64,000 nt of DNA from Agarilytica rhodophyticola (GTDB lineage: Bacteria > Pseudomonadota > Gammaproteobacteria > Pseudomonadales > Cellvibrionaceae). A program made the translations under genes and the position numbers. The notes under the pieces were generated by a model. The model was not told the DNA's origin. It did not search any database and worked only from the letters and a program-made list of their open reading frames with translations. Position 1 is the stretch's first letter. Each line of letters begins with the position of its first letter. Of the stretch, positions 54,740-64,000 are shown one piece after another. The DNA lies in NCBI RefSeq assembly GCF_002157225.2, contig NZ_CP020038.1, forward strand, positions 4,432,501 through 4,496,500, written 5' to 3'.

Positions 54740-55885
54740 TTAACTTCCTTCTAACGCTTGTTTCATATCGTTAATTAAATCATTAACATCTTCAATGCCG
54801 ATCGACAAACGCAATAAGTCGGCCGGACATGGTGTCCCTTCACCCTCAACACTCGCACGGTGCTCGACCAAACTCTCAATCCCACCCAAAGAGGTGGCTC
54901 TTTTAAAAATAGCCAGTTTAGCTGCACAGGCAATAGCTGCTGATTCTCCACCTCTTACCCGAATACTGAGCATACCGCCATAGGCACCTTTCATTTGCTT
55001 TTTGGCAATACGATGGCCAGCACTGCTTTCTAAGCCAGGATACATAACCGCATGTATTTTGGGATGGGTTTCTATCGCCTTTGCAAAGGCTAACGCGTTG
55101 TTCGAGGCTTGTTTCACTCTTACCGCTAAGGTACGCATACCACGCATTAATAACCACGCTTCAAACGGCCCCAACACCGCACCACCGGAGGCGCGAATAT
55201 TTGCCATACGGTGCCAATGATCGTCAACGACTTTAGTCACCAACGCACCAGCTAATACGTCAGAATGGCCATTGAGATATTTAGTAGCAGAGTGCATGAC
55301 AATATCCGCACCCAAATCTAAAGGGTTACACAACAGGGGTGTAGCCACGGTGTTGTCCACTGCCAATCTAGCACCAACTTCACGAGCGATATCTGCCCAT
55401 GCAGCAATATCGTCTACAACCCAGGTAGGGTTCGCTGGCGTTTCTAACCAAAGCAATTTTGTTTTACCGGGCTTGATGGCAGCTTTCAGTTCAGAAAGGT
55501 CGCCATTATCAACAAAGGTGGTTTCGATACCCCAATCACTAGCATAGGTTTGCAGCCAATTTCTAAAAGACCAGTAGATCACTTTTGGTACAACGATATG
55601 ATCCCCAGGTTTAAGCGCCATTATAACACTTGTGGCGGCGGCCATTCCCGACGAAAAAAGCATGGCCTGTTCGCCATGTTCTAGAGCGGCCAGTACAGCT
55701 TCTGGTTGTTGATAATTAGGGTTGTGATCACGTGTATAAATTTTGCCGCTAGGATAAGAATTATCCTCTGCTCTTTCATAAGTAGTACTTGGATAAACGC
55801 CTGGAATAACACCTCGATAACTGTCATCCATAAAGCCCAAGCCACCGGCTAAAATTGTTTCATCTGCTAACTCTTTACTGCTCAA
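54740..55885 (-). CDS. Cys/Met-metabolism PLP-dependent enzyme (cystathionine beta-lyase/gamma-synthase family)
   Basis: The 381-residue protein has the family layout: YTRDHNPNYQQPEAVLAALE near the N-terminus, FSSGMAA, the DNTVATPLLCNPLDLGADIV stretch and the PLP lysine K202 in HSATKYLNGHSD. Family members act as cystathionine gamma-synthase, cystathionine beta-lyase or methionine gamma-lyase and are hard to separate by eye. The GVIPGVYPSTTY opening and short length favour a cystathionine beta-lyase-like role. Confidence 0.87.
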   Translation of the reverse strand: MSSKELADETILAGGLGFMDDSYRGVIPGVYPSTTYERAEDNSYPSGKIYTRDHNPNYQQPEAVLAALEHGEQAMLFSSGMAAATSVIMALKPGDHIVVPKVIYWSFRNWLQTYASDWGIETTFVDNGDLSELKAAIKPGKTKLLWLETPANPTWVVDDIAAWADIAREVGARLAVDNTVATPLLCNPLDLGADIVMHSATKYLNGHSDVLAGALVTKVVDDHWHRMANIRASGGAVLGPFEAWLLMRGMRTLAVRVKQASNNALAFAKAIETHPKIHAVMYPGLESSAGHRIAKKQMKGAYGGMLSIRVRGGESAAIACAAKLAIFKRATSLGGIESLVEHRASVEGEGTPCPADLLRLSIGIEDVNDLINDMKQALEGS

Positions 55886-56105
55886 ATCTATCGCCCTTCT
55901 AAGTTGTAAGATGTCACCGCTGTCACTCCTGTTAGAAGTACCGCTTAGTTTTTACGAGTATCATAGCTTCAACGATGAAAAAAACCACTTACTTTTTGCC
56001 AGAGCATGTTAACAACCCCTCCTAACATATACTTGCTTAAGATTTTTATTAACAGACAAAGTGATAAGCGCTACAATAACTTGCTTTGCGTGCCATTATA
56101 ATTTC

Positions 56106-56822
56106 ATGAATTTATTGTTACTTGAAGACCATCAATTTACCTCGCCAACAACAGCTATAGCAAACTTGCGCCAAAGTCGTCATATTTGTGAGATTCTTAA
56201 ATTTTCCCCGGGACAAAGAATTCAACTGGGAAAAATTAACGGCTTAATGGGTAGTGGCGTTATAGATGAAACTGGTAAAGAGGTGACAATTAAAGATATC
56301 GATTTAATTACGCAACCGCCAAAGAATTTACCTCTAACATTAATTCTCGCCATGCCGCGCCCGCAAATGCTAAAACGTATTTTACAGACTGTAGCAACCA
56401 TGGGCGCACAAAAATTATGTTTTCTACAGACGGGAAAAGTGGAAAAAAGCTTTTGGCAATCTCCTGCTGCAAGTGATACGGCAATTCGCGAACAGTTGTT
56501 ATTAGGTTTGGAACAAGGCATGGCCACCCAGCTGCCAATTGTGGAAAAACACTTACGTTTTAGGCCTTTTGTAGAAGATAACTTAGCGACACTGGCGGCT
56601 AATTCTAACCGTTTTATTGCTCACCCAGGTACCCAACAGTCTTGTCCACAGGTGAGTGATGAGAAAAATACGTGTCTTGTAGTAGGCCCAGAAGGCGGAT
56701 TTACAGAAAAAGAAGTGGCGTATTTTGTTGAGCGGGAATTTACACCTGTCCATTTAGGTGCACGCATCTTGAAAGTTGAAACAGCTGTGCCAGTACTGTT
56801 GGCAAAGTTATTTAAATTTTAA
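56106..56822 (+). CDS. rsmE: 16S rRNA m3U1498 methyltransferase
   Basis: The start at ATG 56106 (MNLLLLED) gives 238 residues, close to the usual length; the frame is open further upstream. The N-terminal PUA-like part (RQSRHICEILKFSPGQRIQL) and the SPOUT-fold C-terminus with LVVGPEGGFTEKEV and HLGARILKVETAVPVLL are characteristic. It methylates N3 of U1498 in 16S rRNA. It converges with the GGDEF-EAL gene only 20 bp away. Confidence 0.93.
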   Translation: MNLLLLEDHQFTSPTTAIANLRQSRHICEILKFSPGQRIQLGKINGLMGSGVIDETGKEVTIKDIDLITQPPKNLPLTLILAMPRPQMLKRILQTVATMGAQKLCFLQTGKVEKSFWQSPAASDTAIREQLLLGLEQGMATQLPIVEKHLRFRPFVEDNLATLAANSNRFIAHPGTQQSCPQVSDEKNTCLVVGPEGGFTEKEVAYFVEREFTPVHLGARILKVETAVPVLLAKLFKF

Positions 56823-56842
56823 ATATCGTTGGCGACGATCAC

Positions 56843-59284
56843 TTAAACTAACTGTACAGCGGTTTTCCCTTTAACCAGTAAGCGCTCGAAATCTCGTGGA
56901 GATAATGGTTTACTGCAAAAATAGCCTTGATAATATCGACACTTATATTGCTGTACACACTTTAGCTGTTCAGCAGTTTCTACCCCTTCAGCTACCACGT
57001 CTAGCTTTAACATATTACCCATTGCGCTAATAGTTTCCACAAGCACCCTATCGTTACGATCTACCGTAAGATCTCGCACAAAACTCTTATCTATTTTTAA
57101 AATCGAAACAGGTAACTGTTTAAGATAGCTAATAGAAGAATACCCCGTACCAAAATCATCCAAAGCGAAATTAATACCCTCGGCGCATAAAGCGGCCATC
57201 GTACCGACGGTTTCATCAAGGTTTTGGATTACAATGCCTTCAGTGATTTCCATCTCAATTAAATTTGGAGGGAAGGATTCTCGGGTGCAGATTTTAATAA
57301 CATCATCAACGAAATTAGCGGCGCGGAATTGACGAGGACTAATATTAACACCGATACGCATATTTTCGTGCCAAAGCCCCTGCGCTTGCCACTGCTTCAC
57401 TTGTTTAATTGCCTCACTAATGACCCATTGTCCCACTTCTACAATGAGACCAGAGGTTTCCAAGACGGGAATAAATTCAGCGGGCGATACCATGCCTCGT
57501 TCAGGGTGATACCATCGCAACAAGGCTTCAGCACCCACAATTTCTGAGCTTTGAGAGTCTGCACGAGGTTGAAAATGCAAGCTAAAACGCTTGTTTTCCA
57601 AGGCTTTGTGCAAATCCCCTTCCATCACTAAGACATTGCGTGCATTGTCAGCCATGTTGCGATTAAAAAATTGAATCGCATTGCGCCCATGATCTTTGAC
57701 TTGATACATGGCTGTATCGGCATATTGTAAAAGCTCATGTACGCCAGCATCATCATCAGGAAACATAACAACGCCTACACTACAAGTAACGTGTAGCTCA
57801 AAATCATTGTGGTAATAAGGCTCTGCAATCGAGGTTTTAATTCGCTCCCCAGCAGCTTCCGCACGCAGCACTGCATCATCCAGATGATCCCCTAAGCCTG
57901 TGAGAATTATTACAAACTCATCGCCACTTAGACGTACCACCACATCATTGTCACCGGTGACTGAGGTTAAGCGCTCAGCCACACGTTTAAGTACTACATC
58001 GCCCACAGGGTGGCCCAACGAGTCGTTGATATTTTTAAACTGATCCAGGTCGATAAACAACAAAGCGCCAATAACCTTCTGCATGGTGGCGCGAGACAGT
58101 TCTTCTTCCAGACGCTCTAGAAGATAGCTGCGATTTGGCAAGTCTGTCAGCGGATCATGGTAGGCCATATGTTCCATCAGCTCTTGGGTATTCTTCAACT
58201 CAGTGATGTCTGATGATACAACTAAGGCGACTACCTCATCATAAAATTCCATGGGCATGATGTAGGTGTGCATTTGATGGGGTTTGCCGTTGATATCCAC
58301 CCACTTTTCTTCCCATATTTGGGCAGGACGGCGGTTTTTAATGACTTCCGCATCAAGGGCAACAATCTCCGACGGCGACATAGCCGAATACTGTTCAAAC
58401 TCACCGATGTGAGAGCCGCGCATCTGATCGGGTGTTGTCCCCAGAAAACCCGATAGCGCTTTATTGGCAAAAATGTAATAACCGTCGCAATTACGCGCCC
58501 CTACCCAGACGGGCAAGCTATCGATAATTTGGCGTACATGCTCTTCACTCTTACGCAATACCACTTCCACCGCACGCCGCTTCGCCAGCGCCAAATCTAC
58601 AGTATCCAGAAGTTGGTTAGCACTCTGCACCAGTTGATTCAGTTCATCATCTGTCTGATGAGGGCGATTAAGGCGCTGTTCACCGGGACTACCAGGATTA
58701 ATCTGCTTCATCTGAACAGACAAGTTAATCAGAGGCTTAGTGAGCATGTAGTGGAAGGCAATGAACAAAAATAACACTAAAAAAAAGCTGCGAATTAAGC
58801 CCGAACTGATAAGTACGACAGACTGTTGATAGAAAGGTCGGTAGGCAATATCTAAATCCACCACAAAAAGCATATGGCCACTAACATTGACCTCACCAGG
58901 AATAAATAAAGACGAACTGTATAGTTTTAGATCATCAGTGAAAAACTGCGTAAACCAATGGGTATTAGACTCTTGTCGCGGCTTACTGGCAGAGGCAAGC
59001 TCGTTGGCCTCCTCATCTTCAATTGTTACCGCAATAATAAAGTCATAACGCATCAAGCCTGTGGCAACTTCACGTGCAAGTTTATCATCAAGGGTATGCA
59101 CCGCACGCACAGCCGGAGGTGTTGATACTTCCGTAATACGAGAAATAAGACTAGTAATTTCAGTAGACTGTACTTGGTAATCGATATACATTTGCACAGC
59201 GCTCATCAAAATACCAACAATAAACGCGATAACAACACCAACTTTTGCTAATCTGAATGATATTCCTTGAGCGAAACCTTGCAC
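56843..59284 (-). CDS. Membrane GGDEF-EAL protein with PAS domain
   Basis: The 813-residue inner-membrane protein has two helices (about 13-33 and 160-182) enclosing a periplasmic sensor segment. A HAMP-like stretch, a PAS domain (about 255-365), a GGDEF domain (about 375-540) and an EAL domain (about 560-800) follow. The GGDEF motif is SGDEF at 453-457. The EAL motif E586-A-L is intact, and DDFGTGYSS supports c-di-GMP phosphodiesterase activity. The first-position change in GGDEF is tolerated in some active cyclases, so net activity is uncertain. Confidence 0.92.
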   Translation of the reverse strand: MQGFAQGISFRLAKVGVVIAFIVGILMSAVQMYIDYQVQSTEITSLISRITEVSTPPAVRAVHTLDDKLAREVATGLMRYDFIIAVTIEDEEANELASASKPRQESNTHWFTQFFTDDLKLYSSSLFIPGEVNVSGHMLFVVDLDIAYRPFYQQSVVLISSGLIRSFFLVLFLFIAFHYMLTKPLINLSVQMKQINPGSPGEQRLNRPHQTDDELNQLVQSANQLLDTVDLALAKRRAVEVVLRKSEEHVRQIIDSLPVWVGARNCDGYYIFANKALSGFLGTTPDQMRGSHIGEFEQYSAMSPSEIVALDAEVIKNRRPAQIWEEKWVDINGKPHQMHTYIMPMEFYDEVVALVVSSDITELKNTQELMEHMAYHDPLTDLPNRSYLLERLEEELSRATMQKVIGALLFIDLDQFKNINDSLGHPVGDVVLKRVAERLTSVTGDNDVVVRLSGDEFVIILTGLGDHLDDAVLRAEAAGERIKTSIAEPYYHNDFELHVTCSVGVVMFPDDDAGVHELLQYADTAMYQVKDHGRNAIQFFNRNMADNARNVLVMEGDLHKALENKRFSLHFQPRADSQSSEIVGAEALLRWYHPERGMVSPAEFIPVLETSGLIVEVGQWVISEAIKQVKQWQAQGLWHENMRIGVNISPRQFRAANFVDDVIKICTRESFPPNLIEMEITEGIVIQNLDETVGTMAALCAEGINFALDDFGTGYSSISYLKQLPVSILKIDKSFVRDLTVDRNDRVLVETISAMGNMLKLDVVAEGVETAEQLKCVQQYKCRYYQGYFCSKPLSPRDFERLLVKGKTAVQLV

Positions 59285-59570
59285 GTCATACCTTATAGTT
59301 AGTTGTAGAACCTATGTCGACATGGTTTTCCCTGTTAACAAGCAAACCATAGAACTTGGGCCTTTTCAGCGTTGTTTTAGCAAGCCCCGAGAAGCTATTA
59401 ATACTGGCTTTATTACCACCATTTATACTAACGCCTTAAGCTCAAACAGGTGGCGTATTTGCTGCCAAACAGTGATATTAAAAATGAATATGGATAGACC
59501 CTAATACTTAATCTTAGCTTCTTTATACTAATATTCCTGTTTTTGCAGCATATTCATAGAACAACAAGCC

Positions 59571-60458
59571 CTAAATATTGATCGCCTTAACCAATTGCGA
59601 GGCGACACTATCATCTATTGCCGGTATCCCGATACTATCCTCAAGCGGCGCAGTGCGGTCAAGGGTAAGACCTTTAAAGTCAAAACGCTCGTTATCTGCC
59701 AGCTGTGACAAGGATATTCGTTGCAAGGAAGAAAAGATCGTTTCCACACGGCCGGGGTGCTCACGCTCCCATGTGGCAAGCATTTGCTTGATCACCTGAC
59801 GCTGGAGGTTTTCTTGAGAGCCACAGAGGTTACAGGGAATAATGGGGAATTCTTTATAATCTGCATAGCTCTGTAAGTCCTTTTCCGAGCAGTAAAACAG
59901 TGGCCTAATAACAATGTTACGCTTGTCATCGGACAATAACTTAGGGGGCATCCCTTTTAAGCGGCCGGCGTAAAATAAGTTGAGAAATAAGGTCTCAACC
60001 ACATCATCGCGATGATGGCCTAAGGCTATTTTGGTGGCGCCAATTTTCTCGGCGAAACCATAGAGGGTACCCCGCCTTAGCCTGGAGCATAACCCGCATG
60101 TGGTCTTACCTTCAGGAATAACAGATTTCACCACACTATAGGTGTCTTTTTCTACAATATGGTACTCCACCCCTAAAGAATCCAAGTACTCAGGCAAGAC
60201 ATGTTCGGGAAAGCCTGGTTGCTTTTGATCCATATTGACGGCAATAACCTCAAATTTTACAGGGGAAGATTTTTTGAGACTCAATAATATATCGAGCATG
60301 CCATAGGAGTCTTTACCACCTGACAAACAGACCATAACACGGTCACCCTCTTCGACCATGTTATAGTCTAAGATGGCCTTGCCCACATTACGGCGTAAGC
60401 GTTTGTGCAATTTGTTAAATTCAAGCCTGGGTTTTCTTTGGTCGCGATCGGGTACCAC
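59571..60458 (-). CDS. ttcA: tRNA 2-thiocytidine biosynthesis protein TtcA
   Basis: The 295-residue protein has the PP-loop SGGKDS (46-51), the cluster Cys pair C121-C124 ([10 protein letters not shown]) and further Cys at C209 and C212 (PCNLCGS). This matches TtcA, which thiolates C32 of certain tRNAs using an iron-sulfur cluster. There is no obvious operon partner. Confidence 0.94.
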   Translation of the reverse strand: MVPDRDQRKPRLEFNKLHKRLRRNVGKAILDYNMVEEGDRVMVCLSGGKDSYGMLDILLSLKKSSPVKFEVIAVNMDQKQPGFPEHVLPEYLDSLGVEYHIVEKDTYSVVKSVIPEGKTTCGLCSRLRRGTLYGFAEKIGATKIALGHHRDDVVETLFLNLFYAGRLKGMPPKLLSDDKRNIVIRPLFYCSEKDLQSYADYKEFPIIPCNLCGSQENLQRQVIKQMLATWEREHPGRVETIFSSLQRISLSQLADNERFDFKGLTLDRTAPLEDSIGIPAIDDSVASQLVKAINI

Positions 60459-60930
60459 GAGTATTTACCTTTGTACAATATATAAAGGCGCACATTGTAC
60501 GGTTTTCACACCTATGATGAAATGCAATCGAAGAGGAAATTATCTGCCTGCAGCCCGATAATAGCAATCATCTAGCGGCAATAAAGGCAGTAAGCTTCCG
60601 TAAGATAAGCTCCCCTCCAAGAAAAATAGGCGACAAAGCACAATATTACGAGCCAACAACCACCTAAACACAAATCATACAAGGCTGCGCTCTATGCCTA
60701 TTTCGCGCGTATGTTACATAGGTTTTAGCCATTGAAAGCTAATAGACATCCTTAAAAATGCATAAAACAGAGACTGTGGGCATAGCTTTTGCTGAAGTAA
60801 TTGTAAGAGTTTATGAGAGCTACTGTCTCAGAGCATAATCAAGGGGCTACTGGCAGGTGCAATTCAAACCGTATTAGCAGGCTCTCATTTAATCTATCCG
60901 AGTTCAAACTATCCTAGGAGAGTGTGCATC
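60459..60930. other. 472-bp intergenic region
   Basis: No gene, repeat or RNA structure was recognised; it should hold promoters for the divergent ttcA and PilZ-like genes. Confidence 0.4.
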
Positions 60931-61737
60931 GTGGGGAATCAAACTAATTCATCATCACAATTCGATCGAGTTCACCAAGGCAATGAGAAGCTGCTAAGAG
61001 CGTTATTAGATGCACAACAAGAACATGCCAAACTCACAATTTATTTAAACAACAGCCCACAGATTCACCACAGCGTACTATTAGGTTTTAATTATTACGA
61101 AAATTCAATACTCATTGACGGCTTACACCCGCCTGTCTGTCATAAGGTACTCAAGTCTCTTGAGAGTTCACCGTTCTGGTTACAATTAAAAACTGGCGAA
61201 GAGTTTTTAAACCTCCAATGTGAGATCGCTGATAATCTCTACGATTTATATACTCTCAGACTTTTAGATCACAGGTTTAGCAACAACCAACGGTGGTTTT
61301 CCCGTATCTACTTTGAGAACAGGCGCGGGCCAAAAATTTCAGTGACTGTACCCCACCAAATCCCCATTGTTGGGTATATCAAGAACTTGAGTGCACATGG
61401 TGCACTGGCCGAATTTTATGGCCCAGATATTAGGCCTATGTTGGCAAATATTGAGCGTTGTCAATGTTATCTGGAATTCAATAAAGCATTTCGCATGCAG
61501 CTTAAATGTGAAATAAGGAGAGTGAGTTTTGAACGCAGTCCATCCTGTCACTCACTTATACGTTTTACTATCGCCTCACACGATAATAAATATTTTGTCC
61601 AACTCGATAGTTTTATCAATGCGCTAAAAGAAGATAGCAGTTGCTATAGCCTCTGCACACAATCACCAAAAACCTATAATAATTATATAAACTCGAAAGA
61701 AACTCGAACATATAAAGCAAGAAATCACGTATTTTAA
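60931..61737 (+). CDS. PilZ-like/YcgR-related flagellar brake type protein
   Basis: The GTG at 60931 is preferred because AGGAG lies 10 bp before it; the GTG at 60922 is too close to that site. The 268-residue protein has an N-terminal YcgR-like beta domain and a C-terminal PilZ-like domain at about 125-230 with IVGYIKNLSAHGALAEF, giving an intact NxSxxG. The Arg cluster expected before it (RxxxR) is not clear (NRRGPK), so c-di-GMP binding is uncertain. No flagellar genes are nearby. Confidence 0.7.
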   Translation: MGNQTNSSSQFDRVHQGNEKLLRALLDAQQEHAKLTIYLNNSPQIHHSVLLGFNYYENSILIDGLHPPVCHKVLKSLESSPFWLQLKTGEEFLNLQCEIADNLYDLYTLRLLDHRFSNNQRWFSRIYFENRRGPKISVTVPHQIPIVGYIKNLSAHGALAEFYGPDIRPMLANIERCQCYLEFNKAFRMQLKCEIRRVSFERSPSCHSLIRFTIASHDNKYFVQLDSFINALKEDSSCYSLCTQSPKTYNNYINSKETRTYKARNHVF

Positions 61738-62116
61738 TGTCGGTTAATGTTACTGGAACTACTCTCTAAAAGATTTTTTTGTGTTTTCTTTGACAAGCTC
61801 ACTAACGCTTTTTCATATGACCAGCAAATTAATTCTTTTAAAAAGTGCTCATCAACGGCTTGTACGTTGATTATTGTCACCCAGTGATAACGATGCATAT
61901 AACGGGCGGGTTTGATACCAGGCTGATCGGTAAGGCCTAGATACAAATCAGGATCAACACGTATGCTAAATCGCCATTGTTCCGGTGCACTTGTCTTAAA
62001 ATAGGCGAATTTTTTTTATCCACTCGAAAAACTAACACATTAGACGGGTGTCCCGTATTCTGCTCTAAAACTCCTTGGAAGGCTCGGCAATACTGTTTTG
62101 TTTGTTCCACATCCAT
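61734..62116 (-). pseudogene. MmcQ/YjbR-family gene with a -1 frameshift in an A8 run
   Basis: The first frame starts at 62116 (MDVEQTKQYC to VLVFRVDKK) and the second gives FAYFKTSAPEQWRFSIRVDP and YLGLTDQPGIKP to the end. Together they make the expected YjbR-like protein of about 127 residues (DNA-binding-like fold, function unknown). They are out of frame at an eight-A run on the coding strand (plus strand 61990-61997), where nine A residues would restore one frame. It may be a real frameshift mutation, a slippage-decoded gene or a sequencing error. The stop overlaps the end of the PilZ-like gene on the other strand. Confidence 0.8.
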
Positions 62117-62288
62117 AGTTAAATATATCGTCGATCAAAGATCGTATACCTTATTTTTTAAGCGATGATTTGACCACATATTACTATTAATAGGGCAAAA
62201 TTGCTTTCTATGTTTTCTTGAGTCATAGCGTAAAGTAGGAAAACCTTAACCTACAGATTAATCACATAGTTGTGAAAGAACTATTTGA

Positions 62289-62316
62289 TTGCCAGGTTAA
62301 TAGATCAATGTACAAT
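62289..62316 (+). promoter_or_regulatory. Candidate sigma-70 promoter of bioA
   Basis: TTGCCA (62289-62294) and TACAAT (62311-62316) are spaced by 16 bp and end 26 bp before the GTG start. No clear BirA operator was recognised. Confidence 0.4.
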
Positions 62317-62342
62317 AGCAGCTTTTAAATATAGGTAACCCT

Positions 62343-63644
62343 GTGAAAGATAGCGATAAACTTTTCACCCAGCAACTGTTGGAGAAAGATCGGCAGTACG
62401 TATGGCACCCCTATTCTCGTGTTAATAGCGATATGCCGCTATTTCCTGTGGCTTCAGCAAAAGGGTGTTACCTAAACCTACATTCAGGTGAAAAACTCTT
62501 CGACGGCATGTCGTCCTGGTGGAGCACCATTCATGGCTACAACCACCCCCGTTTAAACCAAGCCTTACATCAACAAATCGACACTATGTCGCATGTTATG
62601 TTTGGTGGACTCACACATCAACCTGCCGTTGACTTAGCCGTTAGACTCACCCAGTTAACACCAGCAGGTTTAGATAAGGTTTTTCTCTGCGACTCAGGTT
62701 CTGTCGCAGTGGAAGTTGCCCTCAAAATGGCAATTCAATATTGGAATTCACAAGGGCAACAACGCAGTCACTTTTTAACAATTAAGAATGGTTATCACGG
62801 TGATACCTTTGGTGCAATGTCAGTATGTGATCCAGTAACGGGAATGCATCAGTTATTTTCTGGATTCTTGCAAGAAAATATTTTTGCTGAAGCGCCACAA
62901 TGTGGCTTCGAACAAACCTGGGACGATAGCTTTTTTGAAAATTTTTTACACAAGGCACAGGCACACAAGGATTCAATTGCTGCTGTCATTCTTGAGCCAA
63001 TTGTACAAGGCACTGGCGGTATGCGATTCTACTCACCTAACTTTCTTAAAAAAGTACGGCAGCTGTGCGATGACTATGGAATATTATTAATTGCCGATGA
63101 AATTGCTACCGGCTTTGGCCGTGCAGGAAAATTATTCGCCTGCGAATATGCCGATATTTCGCCTGATATTATGTGCTTGGGCAAAGCTTTAACCGGAGGG
63201 TATATGAGCATGGCTGCCACTTTATGCAATAGCACTGTGGCAAATATTATCAGTCAGGGGGAAGCTGGTGTTTTTATGCACGGCCCTACCTTTATGGCGA
63301 ACCCTTTGGCATGTTCTGTGGCTAACGCAAGCATTACGCTATTGCTAGAAAATAATTGGCAACAACAAGTTATGAATATTTCTCGCTGGCTAAAAGAAGG
63401 ATTAAGCACCTGCGAAGATTTTAAATGTGTGAATAATGTTAGAGTATTGGGTGCAATTGGTGTAGTGGAATTACACCAGCCTGTAGACATGAAAAAGATC
63501 CAGCCACTTTTTGTTAAACATGGTATTTGGCTGCGTCCTTTTGGGAAATTAATTTATACGATGCCGCCATTTATCTCAACGCAAGATGATATTACTATGC
63601 TAACCTCCAAAATTGAGGCGGTGCTCAGAGAGTGTTACTCATAA
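62343..63644 (+). CDS. bioA: Adenosylmethionine-8-amino-7-oxononanoate aminotransferase
   Basis: The 433-residue class III aminotransferase has BioA hallmarks: VWHPYSRV at the N-terminus, DGMSSWWSTIHGYNHP, the LIADEIATGFGRAGK stretch and the PLP lysine K281 in CLGKALTGGYMSMAAT. It transfers the amino group of S-adenosylmethionine to make DAPA in biotin synthesis. The start is GTG at 62343 with AGG upstream. No other biotin gene is in the window. Confidence 0.94.
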   Translation: MKDSDKLFTQQLLEKDRQYVWHPYSRVNSDMPLFPVASAKGCYLNLHSGEKLFDGMSSWWSTIHGYNHPRLNQALHQQIDTMSHVMFGGLTHQPAVDLAVRLTQLTPAGLDKVFLCDSGSVAVEVALKMAIQYWNSQGQQRSHFLTIKNGYHGDTFGAMSVCDPVTGMHQLFSGFLQENIFAEAPQCGFEQTWDDSFFENFLHKAQAHKDSIAAVILEPIVQGTGGMRFYSPNFLKKVRQLCDDYGILLIADEIATGFGRAGKLFACEYADISPDIMCLGKALTGGYMSMAATLCNSTVANIISQGEAGVFMHGPTFMANPLACSVANASITLLLENNWQQQVMNISRWLKEGLSTCEDFKCVNNVRVLGAIGVVELHQPVDMKKIQPLFVKHGIWLRPFGKLIYTMPPFISTQDDITMLTSKIEAVLRECYS

Positions 63645-63684
63645 CTAAAAAATCAACTACGAAAAACACGCTTAAAATGCAGCG

Positions 63685-64000
63685 CTAAAGCTTGAGGCTA
63701 TATTCTGCCGTTACGGTTCTTCCTTGGCTGGAATATTCCAAGGAAGAGCATAAGTCATAGAGTAAGGGCAAACCTCTACCATGAGAATCTTCATTTTCAG
63801 CTAGTCGCTTCATAGTATGCTCAAAATCAAACCCCTTACCACTGTCGGTAATTTTTAATATTATCGAATTAGAATCACTCTTACAAAAGCAAAACTCCAA
63901 GTCAATAAAATCCTCTTTTCCAACCTTCTCCAGATTTTCTTTTCTCAATTTATAATATTGACTAAATCCATCAGCAGTATCTTTTAAACTAGACTTTAAA
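63685..64000 (-). CDS. HATPase-domain protein, C-terminal part (anti-sigma/regulatory kinase type)
   Basis: The frame stays open to the window edge, so the N-terminus is missing. The visible 105 residues contain ILKITDSGKGFDFE and the G-box-like SHGRGLPLLYDLCSSLEY, typical of RsbW/SpoIIAB-like ATP-binding domains. These often end response-regulator proteins that control a PP2C phosphatase or anti-sigma pathway. An upstream receiver or PP2C domain is a guess. Confidence 0.75.
   Translation of the reverse strand, partial: LKSSLKDTADGFSQYYKLRKENLEKVGKEDFIDLEFCFCKSDSNSIILKITDSGKGFDFEHTMKRLAENEDSHGRGLPLLYDLCSSLEYSSQGRTVTAEYSLKL

Overview
The window looks like chromosomal DNA of an AT-rich, agar-degrading marine gammaproteobacterium. 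The gene content and modular CAZyme style resemble the Cellvibrionales (Saccharophagus, Teredinibacter, Agarilytica-like). This rests on family recognition only; no search was run.

1-17 kb is a red-algal galactan (agar/porphyran) locus. It holds the end of a PfkB sugar kinase, a cytoplasmic GH117 anhydrogalactosidase and a GH50 exo-agarase lipoprotein, then a secreted beta-helix protein with a CBM13, a GH86 agarase/porphyranase (Big2, CBM6) and a GH16 agarase (CBM13). An esterase/Zn-alcohol-dehydrogenase pair, an AraC regulator and a P450-ferredoxin-ferredoxin reductase operon follow. The inferred flow is: GH16/GH86 cut the polymer, GH50 releases disaccharides, GH117 splits off 3,6-anhydrogalactose, the kinase serves the anhydrogalactose branch, the P450 chain demethylates 6-O-methyl-galactose, and the dehydrogenase/esterase pair removes the formaldehyde.

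17-28 kb holds the least familiar part: two paralogous large secreted proteins, each joining a LamG-like fold to a single CxxCH haem c site, flanking a 1256-residue secreted G8-domain beta-helix protein. One paralogue and the G8 protein carry the same CBM13 type as the agarases. This block is the best candidate for an undescribed system.

28-36 kb encodes three secreted peptide/amide hydrolases (D-aminoacylase-like, M1 aminopeptidase, amidase). 36-38 kb is a PhyH dioxygenase divergent from a TetR regulator. 38-44 kb contains small, mostly minus-strand genes separated by short inverted-repeat elements that resemble integron attC sites (GFA protein, TylF methyltransferase, MAPEG protein, small membrane proteins).

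44-55 kb has two related TonB-dependent receptors, the second in a sigma/anti-sigma/STN-receptor cell-surface signalling operon, with a duplicated-domain secreted protein and an IS3 OrfA-like fragment between them. 54.7-64 kb is mainly housekeeping: a Cys/Met-metabolism PLP enzyme, RsmE, a GGDEF-EAL protein, TtcA, a PilZ-like protein, a frameshifted YjbR gene, BioA, and the edge of an HATPase gene. No rRNA, tRNA or CRISPR array was seen.
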